A stretch of 64,000 nucleotides of DNA from Coniella vitis (taxonomy: Eukaryota > Ascomycota > Sordariomycetes > Diaporthales > Schizoparmaceae), in the NCBI GenBank assembly GCA_011317545.1, contig WUJK01000003.1, positions 4,030,001-4,094,000 on the forward strand. The letters run 5' to 3'. The notes under the pieces are model-generated. The model searched no databases. It worked only from the letters and a program-made list of their open reading frames with translations, and had not been told where the DNA came from. Shown piece after piece: positions 35,181 to 47,346 of this stretch; within the stretch, counting starts at the first letter, position 1, and each line of letters opens with the position of its first letter. Position numbers and translations under genes: made by a program.

Positions 35181-38100
35181 TACTATGTATACTGCTGTCT
35201 ACGCAGGGTTAGGGTCCTAGAGTCTGCATATATAGTATACTATGTATCTTGTGTACAGTACTATGTACTATGTATACTCTTCTGTACAAACGCCGTGATG
35301 CACGTGCACCTGAACCCTCTGCTATCCGCTTATATAATACAAAGTATCAGCATGCATATACAGTACACAGCAGTACAGTATGTTTGTTTGAGCGTGTTTG
35401 GAAAGCTTGCAATCTGCATTACGCCTTCGATTTGCCCGTGTTCCTGTCTCCTGGACCTTTTGTCGCATCAGCTAATAAGCCATGTAGAAAGACTCTCGTA
35501 CACACGGCGGCAGTCCACTTTGCGCGGATTCCATCATTATCCTCCTCCCACGATACCCGACGACTGGTCCTTTTCGATGCTGCAGCGCCTTCGCGTCGAA
35601 CCACTCCAGGCACGCGATAAGAATTCCGGTGGCTGGTCAGCCAGGGCTTGCATGAACGACCCGCTGATTCGACTGCTCCGACACCAAGCGGGCCTGATGT
35701 GTGGCTACTGGCTCGACTCGAGACACCCAGAGTCCATCTGGCCGCATACCAGGCGGCCCGGTCGTGGAGACCCAATCCGCCCCTCCAGCTCCAAACTCTC
35801 CCCGTCAGCCAAGGTCAATGACCAACGGCGCGCCAGGATCGCCAGTGTAAAGTCGGTGTGTCCTCGATATCCAATGAAGCTCCGTCCAATAGCCGTTGGT
35901 GGTTTCTTTCTTCGAGCTTGTCAGGAGTAGAGGCTCCACCAACCCGCTGCCCTCACCACTCCGAGCTTCTGTTCAAATCATGACACGCGTTTTTCACCGC
36001 GTCAGACCAAGCCCCTCTCGGCAGGCCAAGACCATCAATCGAGACTGGTTGTACCGCTCCTCGCCAGGTCCAGGTGAGAGTCTCGCTTTCCGGTGGCTGA
36101 CGCCATCCCAGCAGCGCCACCGAGCCGCTTGCGACCCTGAACAGGTAGCGCAACTACTATGTACAGACTGCCTCTCACCAATGTATTGCCACAAGTTCGG
36201 TGTCCATTCCGGCAGGCCGACCTTGTGGCTCTGTACATAGTACGGACGAAGTTCGTCCTCAGTCGGCGACGGGCGCGATTCCGACTTGTGGCCGTCTAGT
36301 ACTATTGTACATAGTATGTACCTATGTACAGAGCGCATCCACTACTTATGCCTGGGCTACATAGTAGTTCTCAAAGCAAGCATGACAGTGCACTACTAGG
36401 GGCTGCTGGGCGTTTCAGAGCTGGCGAAGGCTTGTTAGCCCCTGAAGACCTTTGCAACTAATTGACTAAGCCGTGCGACGTCCTGCACCGATCTAGGCTG
36501 TTTGCCTCTTACAGCCGGGCCTGATTGAGGTTTTGGCGACAGTACTATGTAGGGGAAGGTTCAAACAGGAATCGGCAACCTCGAATCAGGCCCGGATACT
36601 CTCTCACTATGACCGAGGCTGCTGGTCCGAACGACGAATCGCTGCTGACTTGCGCCTGCAATCAAGAGCATCTTCAGCTTCAGGCACTTGCCAGCCCTTC
36701 GGGTTCCTGCGAACTTTCTTCTTGGACACCACCACTGTCCGAGGAAGGAATCAATTCTCAGGACAGCAACAACTGACGCAACGTTGAGGCCTCCCAGCAC
36801 TTCTCTGGTCCACTCTGACTACCACAATAACTGCATCCAATAATGGTGTCTGTGCTGGTAGTAAAAAAATTCTTCTCGTCTGGGTTGTTGGGTGCTGAAG
36901 ATAGCGCAAATAGCGCTTTAGACGGTAACCTGTGTTGTCAAGCATAGTACACAAGTACTATGTATGTACGACATACATTTGCCAGGCCAGCGCGCCGCGG
37001 CAAGCTGAGGATTTTAGTCTCCGAGTCGGGGAGGCCGTTGCTGCTGTCACTACATCTGCACGACTTCAAATGCCAACAGGCCAGGGCAAGACCAAGCTAT
37101 GCATCTGCATATCCCCCGCGTCTCAACAGATCGACGGATAGCTGGCCTGCATGTGGTTCTGCAGATGTTGAAGCGCAAGACCGTGATCCACCGAAAGCTC
37201 AGGGTCGTCTACTTCGTAGCTCATTAGCCGCACTGCTCGCTCATAGTTATCTTGTTCAGCGCATCGCTATGAATACTATGGTACAGCCTTTTGCAGCTTG
37301 ACCGGCTCCATTTGGTTTGCGGCAACTGCATCTACCATGATTTTGATTGGCGCAAGTGGGTTGACAGACGGCTTTCGACGTTAGAACAAAGTGAGGTCAG
37401 TGTGAATCGTGCCCAAGGGATCTTGCACAGTCCACCGGACGGCCCACCAATCCACTGGCCCCGGCGATCAACCAGTCCGTCGAAAATCTTCCGGCAGCTT
37501 TGTCCGTGCTTTTTATGGACCTGCGAGCTATTATGTACAACCAGCCGAATCAGCTAGGATATGTAGTATCAGCCTCAGATGCCCGAACGCTTCAGAATTC
37601 TACTCGCCAGGACGGCGCACCAAGCCGTCAATTCCTTCTGGCAACCACTATTGGCAGCGTTGGCAATCTGTTTCATCGAATTGAAGGCATACCGACTCTC
37701 TTTGGTTCTACACTTGCCATTTCAACGCATCTCGTAACAGCACTGCGTACAACAATTGCACGACTGTTCAGGGGCTACTATGTATGTTACTCAACCCTCT
37801 CTATTCGCACCACGCGGATGTCTCAAACGCGGAGGGGTCAATTCTCACATTTTGCTAACTCTTCGTCTAATAGCATTTTAGCCAAGGAACAGCTCACAGT
37901 CTGCTCCATAGCGGTGAAAGGAGCTACTGTGTGCTCTATTCCGGGCTCTACCTTGAACACAGATTTTTTTTTTCTTTTTTCTTTTTTCTTTTTTTTTTTT
38001 TTAAAAAAAAAGAAATAAAATAAAAAAGACGCAGTGATCGTAAGTTCAATCATGACAGGCCAGCCCAGAACACTTGTTAAGACGCGTAGCCTCGAAGAAC

Positions 38101-38216
38101 CTGTACAGCTTCGGGCCGCACTCGTCCGGAACGGATCGCCAGCTTTCTCGCTACTGTAGGACGGGCGCACTCGCCGTCTGCACGTGTACATGTACATACA
38201 GATTCTGTACATAGTA
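35181..38216. repeat. Cluster of short palindrome-forming TACATAGTA motifs
   Basis: Exact copies, either strand, start at 35,181, 35,238, 35,259, 35,266, 36,155, 36,234, 36,308, 36,358, 36,543, 36,956, 37,776 and 38,208. Neighbouring near-copies (ATACTATAGTA, GTATACTATG) add to them. Most are flanked by GTAC. Confidence 0.75.
37964..38028. repeat. T-tract/A-tract palindrome
   Basis: A long T-rich run with scattered C passes directly into an A-rich run with scattered G, so the middle (about 37,990-38,011) is self-complementary and could form a hairpin or cruciform. Confidence 0.75.
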
Positions 38217-39148
38217 TGCATGTATGTATGCAGATAAACACATTAATTCCCCTCTTCCAGGGTCGGAAAACTTAAAAACAATTAAATCTGAAAAACCTGA
38301 ATCGCTCAGCATCCGGTCTGTGCCAGCGAAGCTCTTTCCCGTAAATATTTCCCACTGCCTCCGTGCTGTGTGTTGTGTTGACAGCCACGTGAAGGTGGAT
38401 CAGCTGACTGCGCGTCCAACATTCCAAGCATAGCTTGCTCCTGCGCAGTTTCGGCGGTGCCGCGCTTTGCTGGCCTCTTCTGCATTGCGAGAGATTGACA
38501 ACGCGTCCAATCACATGCAGGACGCACCTTTACTGCCACCATTTGCGAATTTAGCTACTGTGTAGCGAAAGGATAGTGCCGAGCACAGAGAAACTTGCCT
38601 TGCGAGAGGCGATCCGGAAGGAGGATCCCGGTGTTAGTTGAGTTGCTCGCTTTTGATGGGGTCCTGGGTCCTAGTCCAAGCTCCCCATGGCTATCAACGG
38701 GGATGTATCTCTTCTGCGGCATTTGTTGTTCTGTAGTATGTAGTATCTCCCCTGTAGCAGGCACCGGCCGGGGAGTTTCGCGGACTTGGCCTTTTCCTGA
38801 GCATCTTTGGCCGAGCGACGAAACACGATGTATCCAGGAGCAACGGCCTGCTACAGGATCTCTGCACTGTCCCCTTACGTACGATAACGAGACCAGCGGG
38901 TTTCATTACGACATGCCAAGCAATGAGATGATAAAGCATCATGTGTAGAATCTGTAGAATCACGCGAGAAATACGGAGCACAAACTGTAGCCATGCTCGC
39001 CCCTTCAAAAAAAAGACCAATCGTGTCTAAATCCCGCGACAATATGCATCACACCAAAAACGCTCAAAATTCAAGAAGTGAGGGTATCAATTTGGTATTG
39101 TTGTTGTCGTTTCTCAGGCCATGTCAGCTGTATATCCAGATCCTTCCA

Positions 39149-40789
39149 CTAAGCAAAATTCCAGGTTTTGACAAGCAGGCTGTCCTCCATCCCAGCTTCG
39201 GCATCCGCAGGTAGTAAAACTCGCTTGGGGATATGATATTCCACCACGGGAGCTTTCTTGACGTTCTTGGTCATCTCGGCTTCCATCAGACTGCCGTACG
39301 AGTGGTCCAAGAAATCTTCCAAATTGTAGAATTGTTTGGTGAACTGCTCCGAGACGATCTTTGCGATTGTGGCAACGTTGGGATGGTAGTGGGACTGCAG
39401 CTGCACAATTTCCCAGATACAGCTGTCAATCGCACCAGTCTCCATGGGATCCTCTTCGTCCGGCAAGAATGGATCCTCGAGGCCGTACTCGGCAAGTTTC
39501 TCCCGCTCTTCGTCAGTCCGCGGCACCCTATGCATCATGAACGTACATGTAGGATGCTTCTTGAAGAGATTGTAGATCCACGGGACGATGGTCACCACAG
39601 CGCTTGGGGGTGCATTGAGGCTGAGCCTCGCCAACCGTTTGATAAAGCTTGCAACCAAAGCTGCGGGCAAATGTGAGGAGGCGAGGAATGTGTCCAGGAG
39701 GCGGAAGAACCTCGACCTGTATTTGGAGTGTAATATGTCGGCGTCGAGCAGAGAATAGAGCTTGGCATAAAATGCCGGGTAGTCCAGGTTTCTTTCCTGG
39801 ATGAGATAGAATACGCCAGAGAGGGCGAGTAGAGACATGGAGCCGCCCGTATCATAGCAGTCGGTGAGGAAGTCCATGAGAAGCTCAGGCTTCGTAAACC
39901 AAGGAGCGATCACACTGGACATGACGTCGAGTAGTCGCTTCCTCTGGTCTTTGTCCATGTTGAGTCGCATCAGCGCGAGCCATGCGTCTTGCGCCTGTTT
40001 CTTGTGCTTAGACAGAGAGAACAGCTCATGGCCTTTCCTCTTTTTAGGCGGCTCAACGTAAAAGTCCTCCAGTTCCTCCGATGTTTCAGGTACGCCTTCG
40101 ATAGACGACAGCACCTCCAGGAAAATTTCAAAAGACATGCCTTGCTTGACCACAGACCCTTGGTCAATGATGATATCGTGGATCGCCTTGAACGTGTACA
40201 GCCGCACGTCGTCGAACTCGTCTACAAACGTTTCAAGAAATTTCTTCCGTACCGCCTGGTCGACCGCCGATTGACACAATGCACCCACTACATCCTTGAG
40301 GAATGTCTTTGGAAAGTTGTATTCGTCTTTGTCAGACAGAGGGTGCTGCCCCTCCGCCTTCAAGACCCGCATGGATAATGCTAAAGCGGTCACGGCATGG
40401 TCTTCTTGGGCGAACAGGGAGAGGAGAACCTCATGGTACTCCGCGAGGCGGTCTCTGAGCCAATGCACGACAACAATGTCTTTTTCAGCCATGTTTTTCC
40501 TTCTCGACAGCGAGCCGGCGGCTAGAAGTCTGATGAAGACTCTGCACAGAGCCACAACCGCCAGCAGCGCCCTATCCTCATCCCTTTGCAGTTGTCGTGC
40601 AGTTGCGAGGAGAGTGGAAATGTTGTTGTAATTTTTCCTGGATTCGAGAATGGCGGATTCAAGGGCGAGGATTTCGGCATGAGGATCGCGAGTCTGATCG
40701 ATCTGGGCCGGTCGCAAACGCTTTTCGGGCACGTCTTTAGCAACAGGCCGCTTGCGCTTGGCGGACTTGTCAGCGACTGTTGCGGCCAT
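39149..40789 (-). CDS. NOC4: Nucleolar complex protein 4 (Noc4/Utp19)
   Basis: This intron-free 546-aa protein is Noc4, which with Nop14 acts in the small-subunit processome for 40S assembly and export. The N-terminus is basic and Pro-containing (KSAKRKRPVAKDVPEKR, nuclear signal). The middle is helical repeat. The conserved CBF/Noc domain is recognisable from about 300 to 460: QERNLDYPAFYAKLYSLLD, RFFRLLDTFLASSHLPA, FIKRLARLSLNAPPS and IYNLFKKHPTCTFMMHR. The DPMETGAIDSCIWEI and HYHPNVATIAKI blocks near the C-terminus are also family signatures. Length matches yeast (552 aa). The gene is divergent from ATP4 with 496 bp between starts. Confidence 0.96.
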   Translation of the reverse strand: MAATVADKSAKRKRPVAKDVPEKRLRPAQIDQTRDPHAEILALESAILESRKNYNNISTLLATARQLQRDEDRALLAVVALCRVFIRLLAAGSLSRRKNMAEKDIVVVHWLRDRLAEYHEVLLSLFAQEDHAVTALALSMRVLKAEGQHPLSDKDEYNFPKTFLKDVVGALCQSAVDQAVRKKFLETFVDEFDDVRLYTFKAIHDIIIDQGSVVKQGMSFEIFLEVLSSIEGVPETSEELEDFYVEPPKKRKGHELFSLSKHKKQAQDAWLALMRLNMDKDQRKRLLDVMSSVIAPWFTKPELLMDFLTDCYDTGGSMSLLALSGVFYLIQERNLDYPAFYAKLYSLLDADILHSKYRSRFFRLLDTFLASSHLPAALVASFIKRLARLSLNAPPSAVVTIVPWIYNLFKKHPTCTFMMHRVPRTDEEREKLAEYGLEDPFLPDEEDPMETGAIDSCIWEIVQLQSHYHPNVATIAKIVSEQFTKQFYNLEDFLDHSYGSLMEAEMTKNVKKAPVVEYHIPKRVLLPADAEAGMEDSLLVKTWNFA

Positions 40790-41285
40790 GGTTGCTATTG
40801 TGCGAACTGCCCAGTCGTTGAACCAAAGACGTGTTGTGAGAAAATGCGCGGAAAGATTGCTGATGCGGGTTTGGCTGCGGGTGCGGGTGCAGATTCAAAG
40901 GCTCGTTGGTGTGTTTGTAGGCCCAGATTATAGGCGTACTTTGTACCTACAACTGCCGTGCTGAATTTCGGCCCAGAGGACGCGAGCAGCGCAGGGTCGT
41001 GAAAATTCAGGCACATGCGAGTTGGAAAAGTGAGGACAGCCAATCAGGGCCCTGCGCCCAAAGCACTAAGATCCGGGTGCGTCCGTTGCTGCGAAATTTG
41101 CTTGGGGTGGAGCCTTGTATTGTTAGTGGCTCGCAGCAGCTCGCGCAGGCCCGGGCTAGCTGCAAGCACAACCTCTGCTTCGAATTGAACGACCCCATCC
41201 CTCAGCGCCGGCCGACGGAAAGTGTCTCAACACCACAAGCTCAACCGCCACCCCACCACCACCAGCACTCCGCACATCCATCACA
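40790..41285. other. Divergent promoter region, NOC4 / ATP4
   Basis: These 496 bp between two start codons must carry both promoters. The ATP4 side is CA/CCA-rich just before the start. No motif of the TACATAGTA family is seen here. Confidence 0.6.
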
Positions 41286-42225
41286 ATGGCGTCCCGCCTG
41301 GCTCGATCCGCTCTCGGTGAGTGCCTCTTCTGCTCTGGCCTGCTGGCCCTCGCGCCTGCGCGCAATGGTCGAGACTGACGTGACGTAGGGGCTGTCCGTG
41401 TGCGGCCTTCCATTGCTCCCCGAACTCTCCCGGCCATCACCGCCCTCAGCGCCGCCGGCGCCCGCAACTCGTCCAACGTTCCAGCCGAGGACCCCAAGAA
41501 GAAGGCCCAGTCTATCATCGACACCCTCCCCGGCAATTCTCTCGTCTCCAAGACCGCCATCCTCTCTTCCGCCGCCGGCCTGTCCATCTACGCCCTCAGC
41601 AACGAGTACTATGTCGTCAACGAGGAGACCGTCGTTGCCTTCTGCTTGCTGAGCGTCTGGGGTGCTCTGATCAAGTATGCCGGTCCTATGTACAGCGAGT
41701 GGGCCGAGAGCCAGAACAAGAAGATCGCCGGTATCCTGAACGCCGCCCGTGCGGACCACACCCAGGCTGTCAAGACCCGCATCGAGAACGTCCAGCAGAT
41801 GAGCGGTGTTGTCGAGATCACCAAGGGCCTCTTCCAGGTGTCTAAGGTATGAAATGGATTTGGGACCCGTTCTCTTTAAAGCAAAGCTCGTGGAGTTGGT
41901 GCTGACGGGCTGCTTCCAGGAAACCGCCAAGCTTGAGGCCGAGGCCTATGAGCTCGAGCAGAAGACCGCCCTGGCTGCTGAAGCCAAGGCTGTCCTGGAC
42001 TCTTGGGTCCGTTACGAGGGCCAGGTCAAGCAGCGCCAGCAGAAGGAGCTTGCTGAGAGCATTATTGCCAAGGTGCAGAAGGAGCTGGAGAACCCCAAGG
42101 TGCTGCAGCAGATTCTGGCCCAAAGTGTGGCAGATGTTGAGAGTATGTTGCCCTATATCCCTTTTCCTTTCCAGAAAGACCTGATTGACTAACAAGCGAT
42201 TGCAGAGATCGTCGCCAAGGCTTGA
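41286..42225 (+). CDS. ATP4: Mitochondrial ATP synthase subunit 4 (subunit b)
   Basis: This is the peripheral stalk subunit of the F1Fo ATP synthase in the inner mitochondrial membrane. Four exons (41,286-41,316, 41,389-41,846, 41,920-42,142, 42,206-42,225) give 243 aa. The N-terminus (MASRLARSALGAVRVRPS) is a typical Arg/Ser/Ala mitochondrial targeting sequence with no acidic residues. Two hydrophobic segments follow (SKTAILSSAAGLSIYALS and VVAFCLLSVWGALIKYA), then a long charged coiled helix that forms the stalk. Exons 1 and 4 are very short, the last coding only KIVAKA. The gene is convergent with UTP12. Confidence 0.96.
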
Positions 42226-43969
42226 TAGACATATGTTTGGTAGATATCCATCAGCGTGTTTCGAGCCGCCTTATCAAGTACAGCACGGTCTTGGAGATGT
42301 TAGAGTCCTAGAAGGGGTGTGTAGTTGTCAAATCGTCGATCCCTAGGCTGCTGTTGGCTGCCGTGATCTTGACGGTACCAATGTGATTGAAGGTGTCGTT
42401 CTGTGCTCACTTTTCCGTCCATGCAAAGAGTATAATGTCGCCCCTTGCTCCGGCGCCGTGTTGAAAGCTATATCTGACCATTTGCCTCATGAAGTCGATA
42501 TTCTGGTCAGAATCTTCGACTTTTAACGCATCTGGCCCTTGGCGCCTAATGCGCTCCCCTTGTTTCCTTCTCATGCCCCCCGTCGCCTCTGTCAACTATA
42601 TTGCTTAAGTGAGAATAGGCCGTGCCATTAGAGCCACTCGATTTTGCTCTCTGGGCTTTGTATATTGTGGCTGGATCCTGTCGAAGCCGACGTTGATGAT
42701 AACGAGTTGGACCGACGGTTGCTACCAAACGCCAGGTCACTGGTAAATATGCATTTTCTCCTGCACTCATCCAAGCAGATGTTGGTCAAACGTTGTCGTA
42801 TGTCTGATAATGTCCTACCTCTGGCTGGACTGCAATCCGTATATTGTAAGGGCTTGTTCTTTAGTATTCAACCCCAGTACATACGTAATAATGGCATGTA
42901 ATCCCTCCAACGAGCCAAAGGATGCGTTGCTGACGATCTCTGAATGTGAATTTACCCAAATAGACCAAAATTTTCTCCAGCAGCCATATCTAGTAAGAGG
43001 GTCAGCGCGCGCCCATTCTAGAATGATCGGATCAGTGCTCAATAGAAGTCTTCACACTTGCATGGATGTTGGTGTGTCTGGAGTATGCTGACCGCGATGG
43101 TGTTGAGTACTTGCCACGACGGGCAAGATGATACTACAGCCTGAATCCTCATCGTAACATGAAATTTCGGTCGGATAGCAAGGGATTCAAAACATGAGAA
43201 TTGTTTTTGCAGTCCTTGATCTAAGCTACGTATCGGATTTGCTGGACTTGACTTGGTCTCCGCCGTCAGTCGCGCTGGACCAAAGCGCTCTACACACGCT
43301 TGAGTGTCAACACTCGCCGAAAAAACTGAAAGGAAAAGCCTACTGATTGGGCTTCAATACCTGTAATATCGACCGACACGAGCGGTACTAAACGTAGGTA
43401 TGCAAATAATGGACCCTGGTTCTTCGGACTTCCCAACATCTGGTTGAGCTTGTCCAAGGTTGATATGCTTTTCAAGTAGACATGGCAACTCAGTTTCTGA
43501 GCAACTCAGCACGGAAGCCATCTGTGACAGCCCAAGCCTCAGTAAATACTAAATCCAAATATTACCGATTATCCTAGGTGCAGCTGCCGAGCCCAAAGAA
43601 ATGATAGTACCGCGAATCTAGCTGTCAAGCCATTTTTGGCACGGTTGCTGAAACACTTGGTTCCAGGATTTATTCCACAACCAAGTAGAAGCATTGAGAG
43701 GGTTTGTCAAGTTTCTGTCTGCTGCTTAAGATAATAGGTCATAACCAAAATCCATAAGAATGCAAAAATTGTCCAAAGACATGCTATCTATGCAAACCCA
43801 TCGTCGTGGTAGGAATAATGATCCAAAATTCTCTAATTCCATTTGCTATCTAGACATAATAGCAAGAAGGGCATTAGACCAAGTACCGTAATTGTACGGA
43901 ATATGCCCTTTAATCATGATGTACGTGGTCACGATGGCTCGAACCTAGTCCGAGACTGTTGGATACACC
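42226..43969. other. Convergent gene-free stretch, ATP4 / UTP12
   Basis: These 1.7 kb lie between two gene ends. The DNA becomes AT-richer towards UTP12. I see no gene, structural RNA or repeat family in it. Confidence 0.55.
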
Positions 43970-46927
43970 TCATGCTACTTGGACAAATGCTCGCTTCTTG
44001 ACGGCACGGTTTTCATCAGCCTCCTCCCACTTCTCATCCACGTAGTCTTTGATACTGTTCTCTTGTATCTGCATTCCCACAATCTTCAAGGCCGCAATGT
44101 TGTATCCCATCTCGTCCTTTTGTTTCTTCAATGCCTGCCTCAAGTTTTTCCGTATATTGTCGAGCATAGCTCGCATCGTCTTACTGGCGACGATCTGCTT
44201 ATGGTGTGTTTTAAGCATGAAGAAAAGGATACGACACGTTAAAGGAACATTCATGGACCGCATTGCGAAGATGTTGAGGAAGGTGAAGAGGAGAGGAACG
44301 GTCGAAAAGGGCAACACCAGCAGGGCATCGTGTAGCGCAGAGGCTTTGATACGCTGAAGCGTATTCATAACATAAGTCTCAGCACTTATGCCGCCGAGAG
44401 CCATGAAAATGGGATTGCGCTGCGGTGGCGCAATGTTCGGATTCGTCAGCTTGGCTTCTTCCCATTCCTTGATCACGCTGAGATCCGCCATGCCGAGCTC
44501 TAGTGACTCGACAATGCGTTCTCCCGCCATGAGAGTTTCGACAGTCTGCTTGCTGGCAGCCGCGACTTCGCCGTCCTGGTGATCCGCATCGGCACCATCT
44601 CCCAAGTTGGTTGTTAGTGTACTCTCGTATAGCTCTTCAATCTCCTTTTCGCGCTCTTCCTCAAGGAAAATTTGCTCATCTGATTCCTCCCACACGCGAA
44701 TGCTTTTGTCGTGGCTTGCTGTGATTATGGAGTTTCCGCTGTGACTGACGGCTAAGGCCCAGATCTCACCATGATGGCCGTCTATTCTCTGAATTTGTTC
44801 GAATTTGTCGGCATCCCAGTATTTGATGGTGCGGTCCTTACTGGTACTGAAGAAATGATGTCCGTTGCCGTCTGAGTTATGTGGCACAAAACCCACTTGC
44901 AGAATACTGTCCTGATGAGCAAATAATGCCTTGTGACAGTCTCCGAAATCAAGACCCCATATTCTCACGTTCTTGTCTGCCGAACTTGTCACAATAAGCT
45001 TGCTGTCGTAAGAGATGTCCATGCTCAATACAGGCAGCTTGTGACCGTACAGGTTCAAGTAGAGCTTGAGCGAGTCGGCGAAGAAGACTTTGACAGTATT
45101 GTCCAGCAGTGATGCAGCCAATAGTTTGGCATCGGGAGAGAACTTCAGGCTCAGAATGTCATCTGAAACTTTGAGAGCCCGCGACTGAACAAGTTTGAGC
45201 TTTGGGGTCGTCCTCGTGGTACCCAAAACTTGCTCCTGGACGATCTTGAAGTCCCAGAACTTGGCCGACTTATCAGCGCTGCCAGTGACAACAGAGCGCC
45301 CATCTGGGTGTACCTGCAAAGACCATATTGCTGCTTCGTGTGCTGATACACTGTCAATAAGAGATGCGGAAGTGACATCAAAGAGTTCCAGTTCACCGCT
45401 CTTCGTCCCGACAACCACCACTTTGTCGCCAGGTAGAAAGGCGCAACAAAGCGCATAGCCACATTCAAAAGTTCGGACGCAAGTCTGAGTCTTGACGTTC
45501 CAAATCTTCAAACTGCCGTTGGCCGCAGACGCGAGCATCTTGTCATCAGAACTCAGCGACAAGGCTCGGATGTCAGCCCTGTGCCCAGGAAGATCAACTG
45601 TCAGTGACCGGGTGTAGTCAGGAACATCCTCTTTCTTCGACTTGCTCGTTTTTTCTTTCGCCATGATATCGTATAGTTCGAGCTGGTTGTTCGTTGCCGC
45701 AACGAGAAGTTGCAGATTCTTGTGCCCAGGATTTGTTGCCCAGTCCACAGATCGTATTTTGCCCGCTGTCCTCAAAATAAGGTGTTGTGCAAAGACATCG
45801 GAGATGTCTGGCTGCATGTTCTCCTCATCGTCCAATTCCTCAGCATCCGCCATTTCAACATCCCCATCTGTTTTCGTCTTTTTCGCCGAAGCCTTTTCTC
45901 GTCTCCTCCTTCGTTTTCTGGCAAGACTCTTCTTAACTTCAGCATCGCTCCGGATGCGCCACACCTCGACGGCCTTCTCCACACCGTGAACGACAAAGTA
46001 ATCACGGCGTGGATGGAACGAAACTTCAACCGCCTTATCCTTGCCTTGCCGGTGTAGTGTACCGCGGTCTTGTAAGAAACGTGTGGTTTGAGAGATGTCG
46101 ACTTGGTTTGCGGCGGCGGCCAGACCGGCAGCGTCGAGGGCCCAAACCTTCAACTCCCCGTCATTCCCTGCTGTAACGCAGCCGCTGAAGTCTGGAGAGA
46201 CGCCAAGAGCCCAGCATTCTCCATTGGCTTGAGCGACATGCGTCTCAATGCAATGCCGCGACGACAGGTCCCATAGCTTGATCAATGAGTCTTTGCCTGT
46301 GGTGAGGAGGTACCCATCTCCTCGGCCCTCGTCACCCAGCGGCATGAATTGTTCATTTTCCGCTGTGGCATCCAATTCCACAAAGTGCAGGCCCGTCACT
46401 TGGTCTTTGTGCCCTCGCAATTTGAACTGGCCTACCTCCGCCACAAGATCCCATATTATAACATCTGTATCCTTGGAGCCACTGGCCAAACGGACGCCAG
46501 ACTTGTCGAAAGCAAGGTGTGTAATGGCTGATTTGTGTCCGTTGAAGTTCAGGATGACGGTAGCAATTTTACTGTCCCACAATCGGATGGTGCCATCCTC
46601 GTAGCCCACGGCAAAAACGTCCTTGTCGGTCTTGCTCTGGGCAATCGCAGTGACTTGCGCTTTGCAGTTTTCGTCCCGCCAGCGAGCTACAAGCTCCCCC
46701 TTCTTGATATCCCAACACAGGACCTCCTCATTGGCGGCGACGACAGCATGACCTGCTCCTGTGGTGGACTTGTCTCGTGAGGCCCAGACGATATTCGAGG
46801 AACTCGACGCGATCAGGCCGAAGGACTTGGAGTGTTCATATTTCCTGTATGCAATCTGTGTAAGTAAGGGACGTACTATCCGAAAACCCGCTAGGTTTAC
46901 GGGGGCTTACAGATATGATTTGACCAT
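43970..46927 (-). CDS. UTP12: U3 snoRNP WD40 protein Utp12 (Dip2)
   Basis: This 963-aa component of the UTP-B subcomplex of the small-subunit processome is needed for early 18S rRNA processing in the nucleolus. Exon 1 is only 17 nt (46,927-46,911); exon 2 is 46,844-43,970. The joined start reads MVKSYLKYEHSKSFGLIAS, a strong family match. About a dozen WD40 repeats form two propellers (for example LWDLSSRHC, IWGLDFGDC, FAHQDSILQVGF, KYWDADKFEQIQRIDGHHGEIWALA). A basic patch SLARKRRRRREKASAKK lies in a loop of the first propeller. The C-terminal Utp12 domain starts near 820 (LQRIKASALHDALLVLPFS). The gene is divergent from ARC35. Confidence 0.96.
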
Positions 46928-47346
46928 TGTTGCAGCACAGCGAGTTCACAAGGCCTCTCGGAAGCGCTGGTCGCAGTTACGCTCGAATCCTCAAAGTTGA
47001 ACCTTTTTTGGGCCTCTCAAAAGAAAAAAGAAGGCGGCGATAAGGATAAGAAAAACGGGGGTCGTACCGTAACAACAAAAAGGAAAGTCAACTACTATGT
47101 ATATGGTAGTACTAGCGGCGTATCCAGGTACCCTGTCACCAGGGGTGCCCAGCTCCAAATGAGCATCATCAGCCCCACCTTCACCTGGGCAGCACTGACG
47201 GGCACTGCTGCTATGCAGTAAGTGCACAGCACCATACAGCACCGGTGCCAGCCTTGACCGCAACCCGTCAACAGCCCCCTTCTCACCCGTCGAAACTCCA
47301 ACCACCTGCACAACACAATCGAGCTTTGAGGAGGGTCACTGTCACG
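46928..47346. other. Divergent promoter region, UTP12 / ARC35
   Basis: This is 419 bp of shared upstream sequence. A TACTATGTA motif lies at 47,093, about midway. Nothing else is recognised. Confidence 0.55.

Larger units (their letters stand above)
32601..39148. other. Gene-free interval with many TACATAGTA motifs
   Basis: About 6.5 kb of normal base composition has no reading frame that looks like protein and no RIP signature. It holds at least 14 exact TACATAGTA/TACTATGTA 9-mers (32,654; 33,736; then a dense group from 35,181 to 38,216), a perfect inverted repeat at 33,144-33,160 and a T/A palindrome at 37,990-38,011. Possible contents are a long non-coding RNA or decayed DNA; nothing can be proved by eye. 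Confidence 0.5.

Noticed and set aside
35091..35930. A 279-codon plus-strand open frame in the gene-free interval
   Set aside because: Its first half is made of translated TACTATGTA-type repeats (Tyr/Val/Cys strings) with no recognisable family, so I do not accept it as a gene.
43900..43960. GGTTCGAGCC on the minus strand, resembling a tRNA T loop
   Set aside because: The flanking bases do not form a T stem, and no anticodon stem or A box lies at the right distance.
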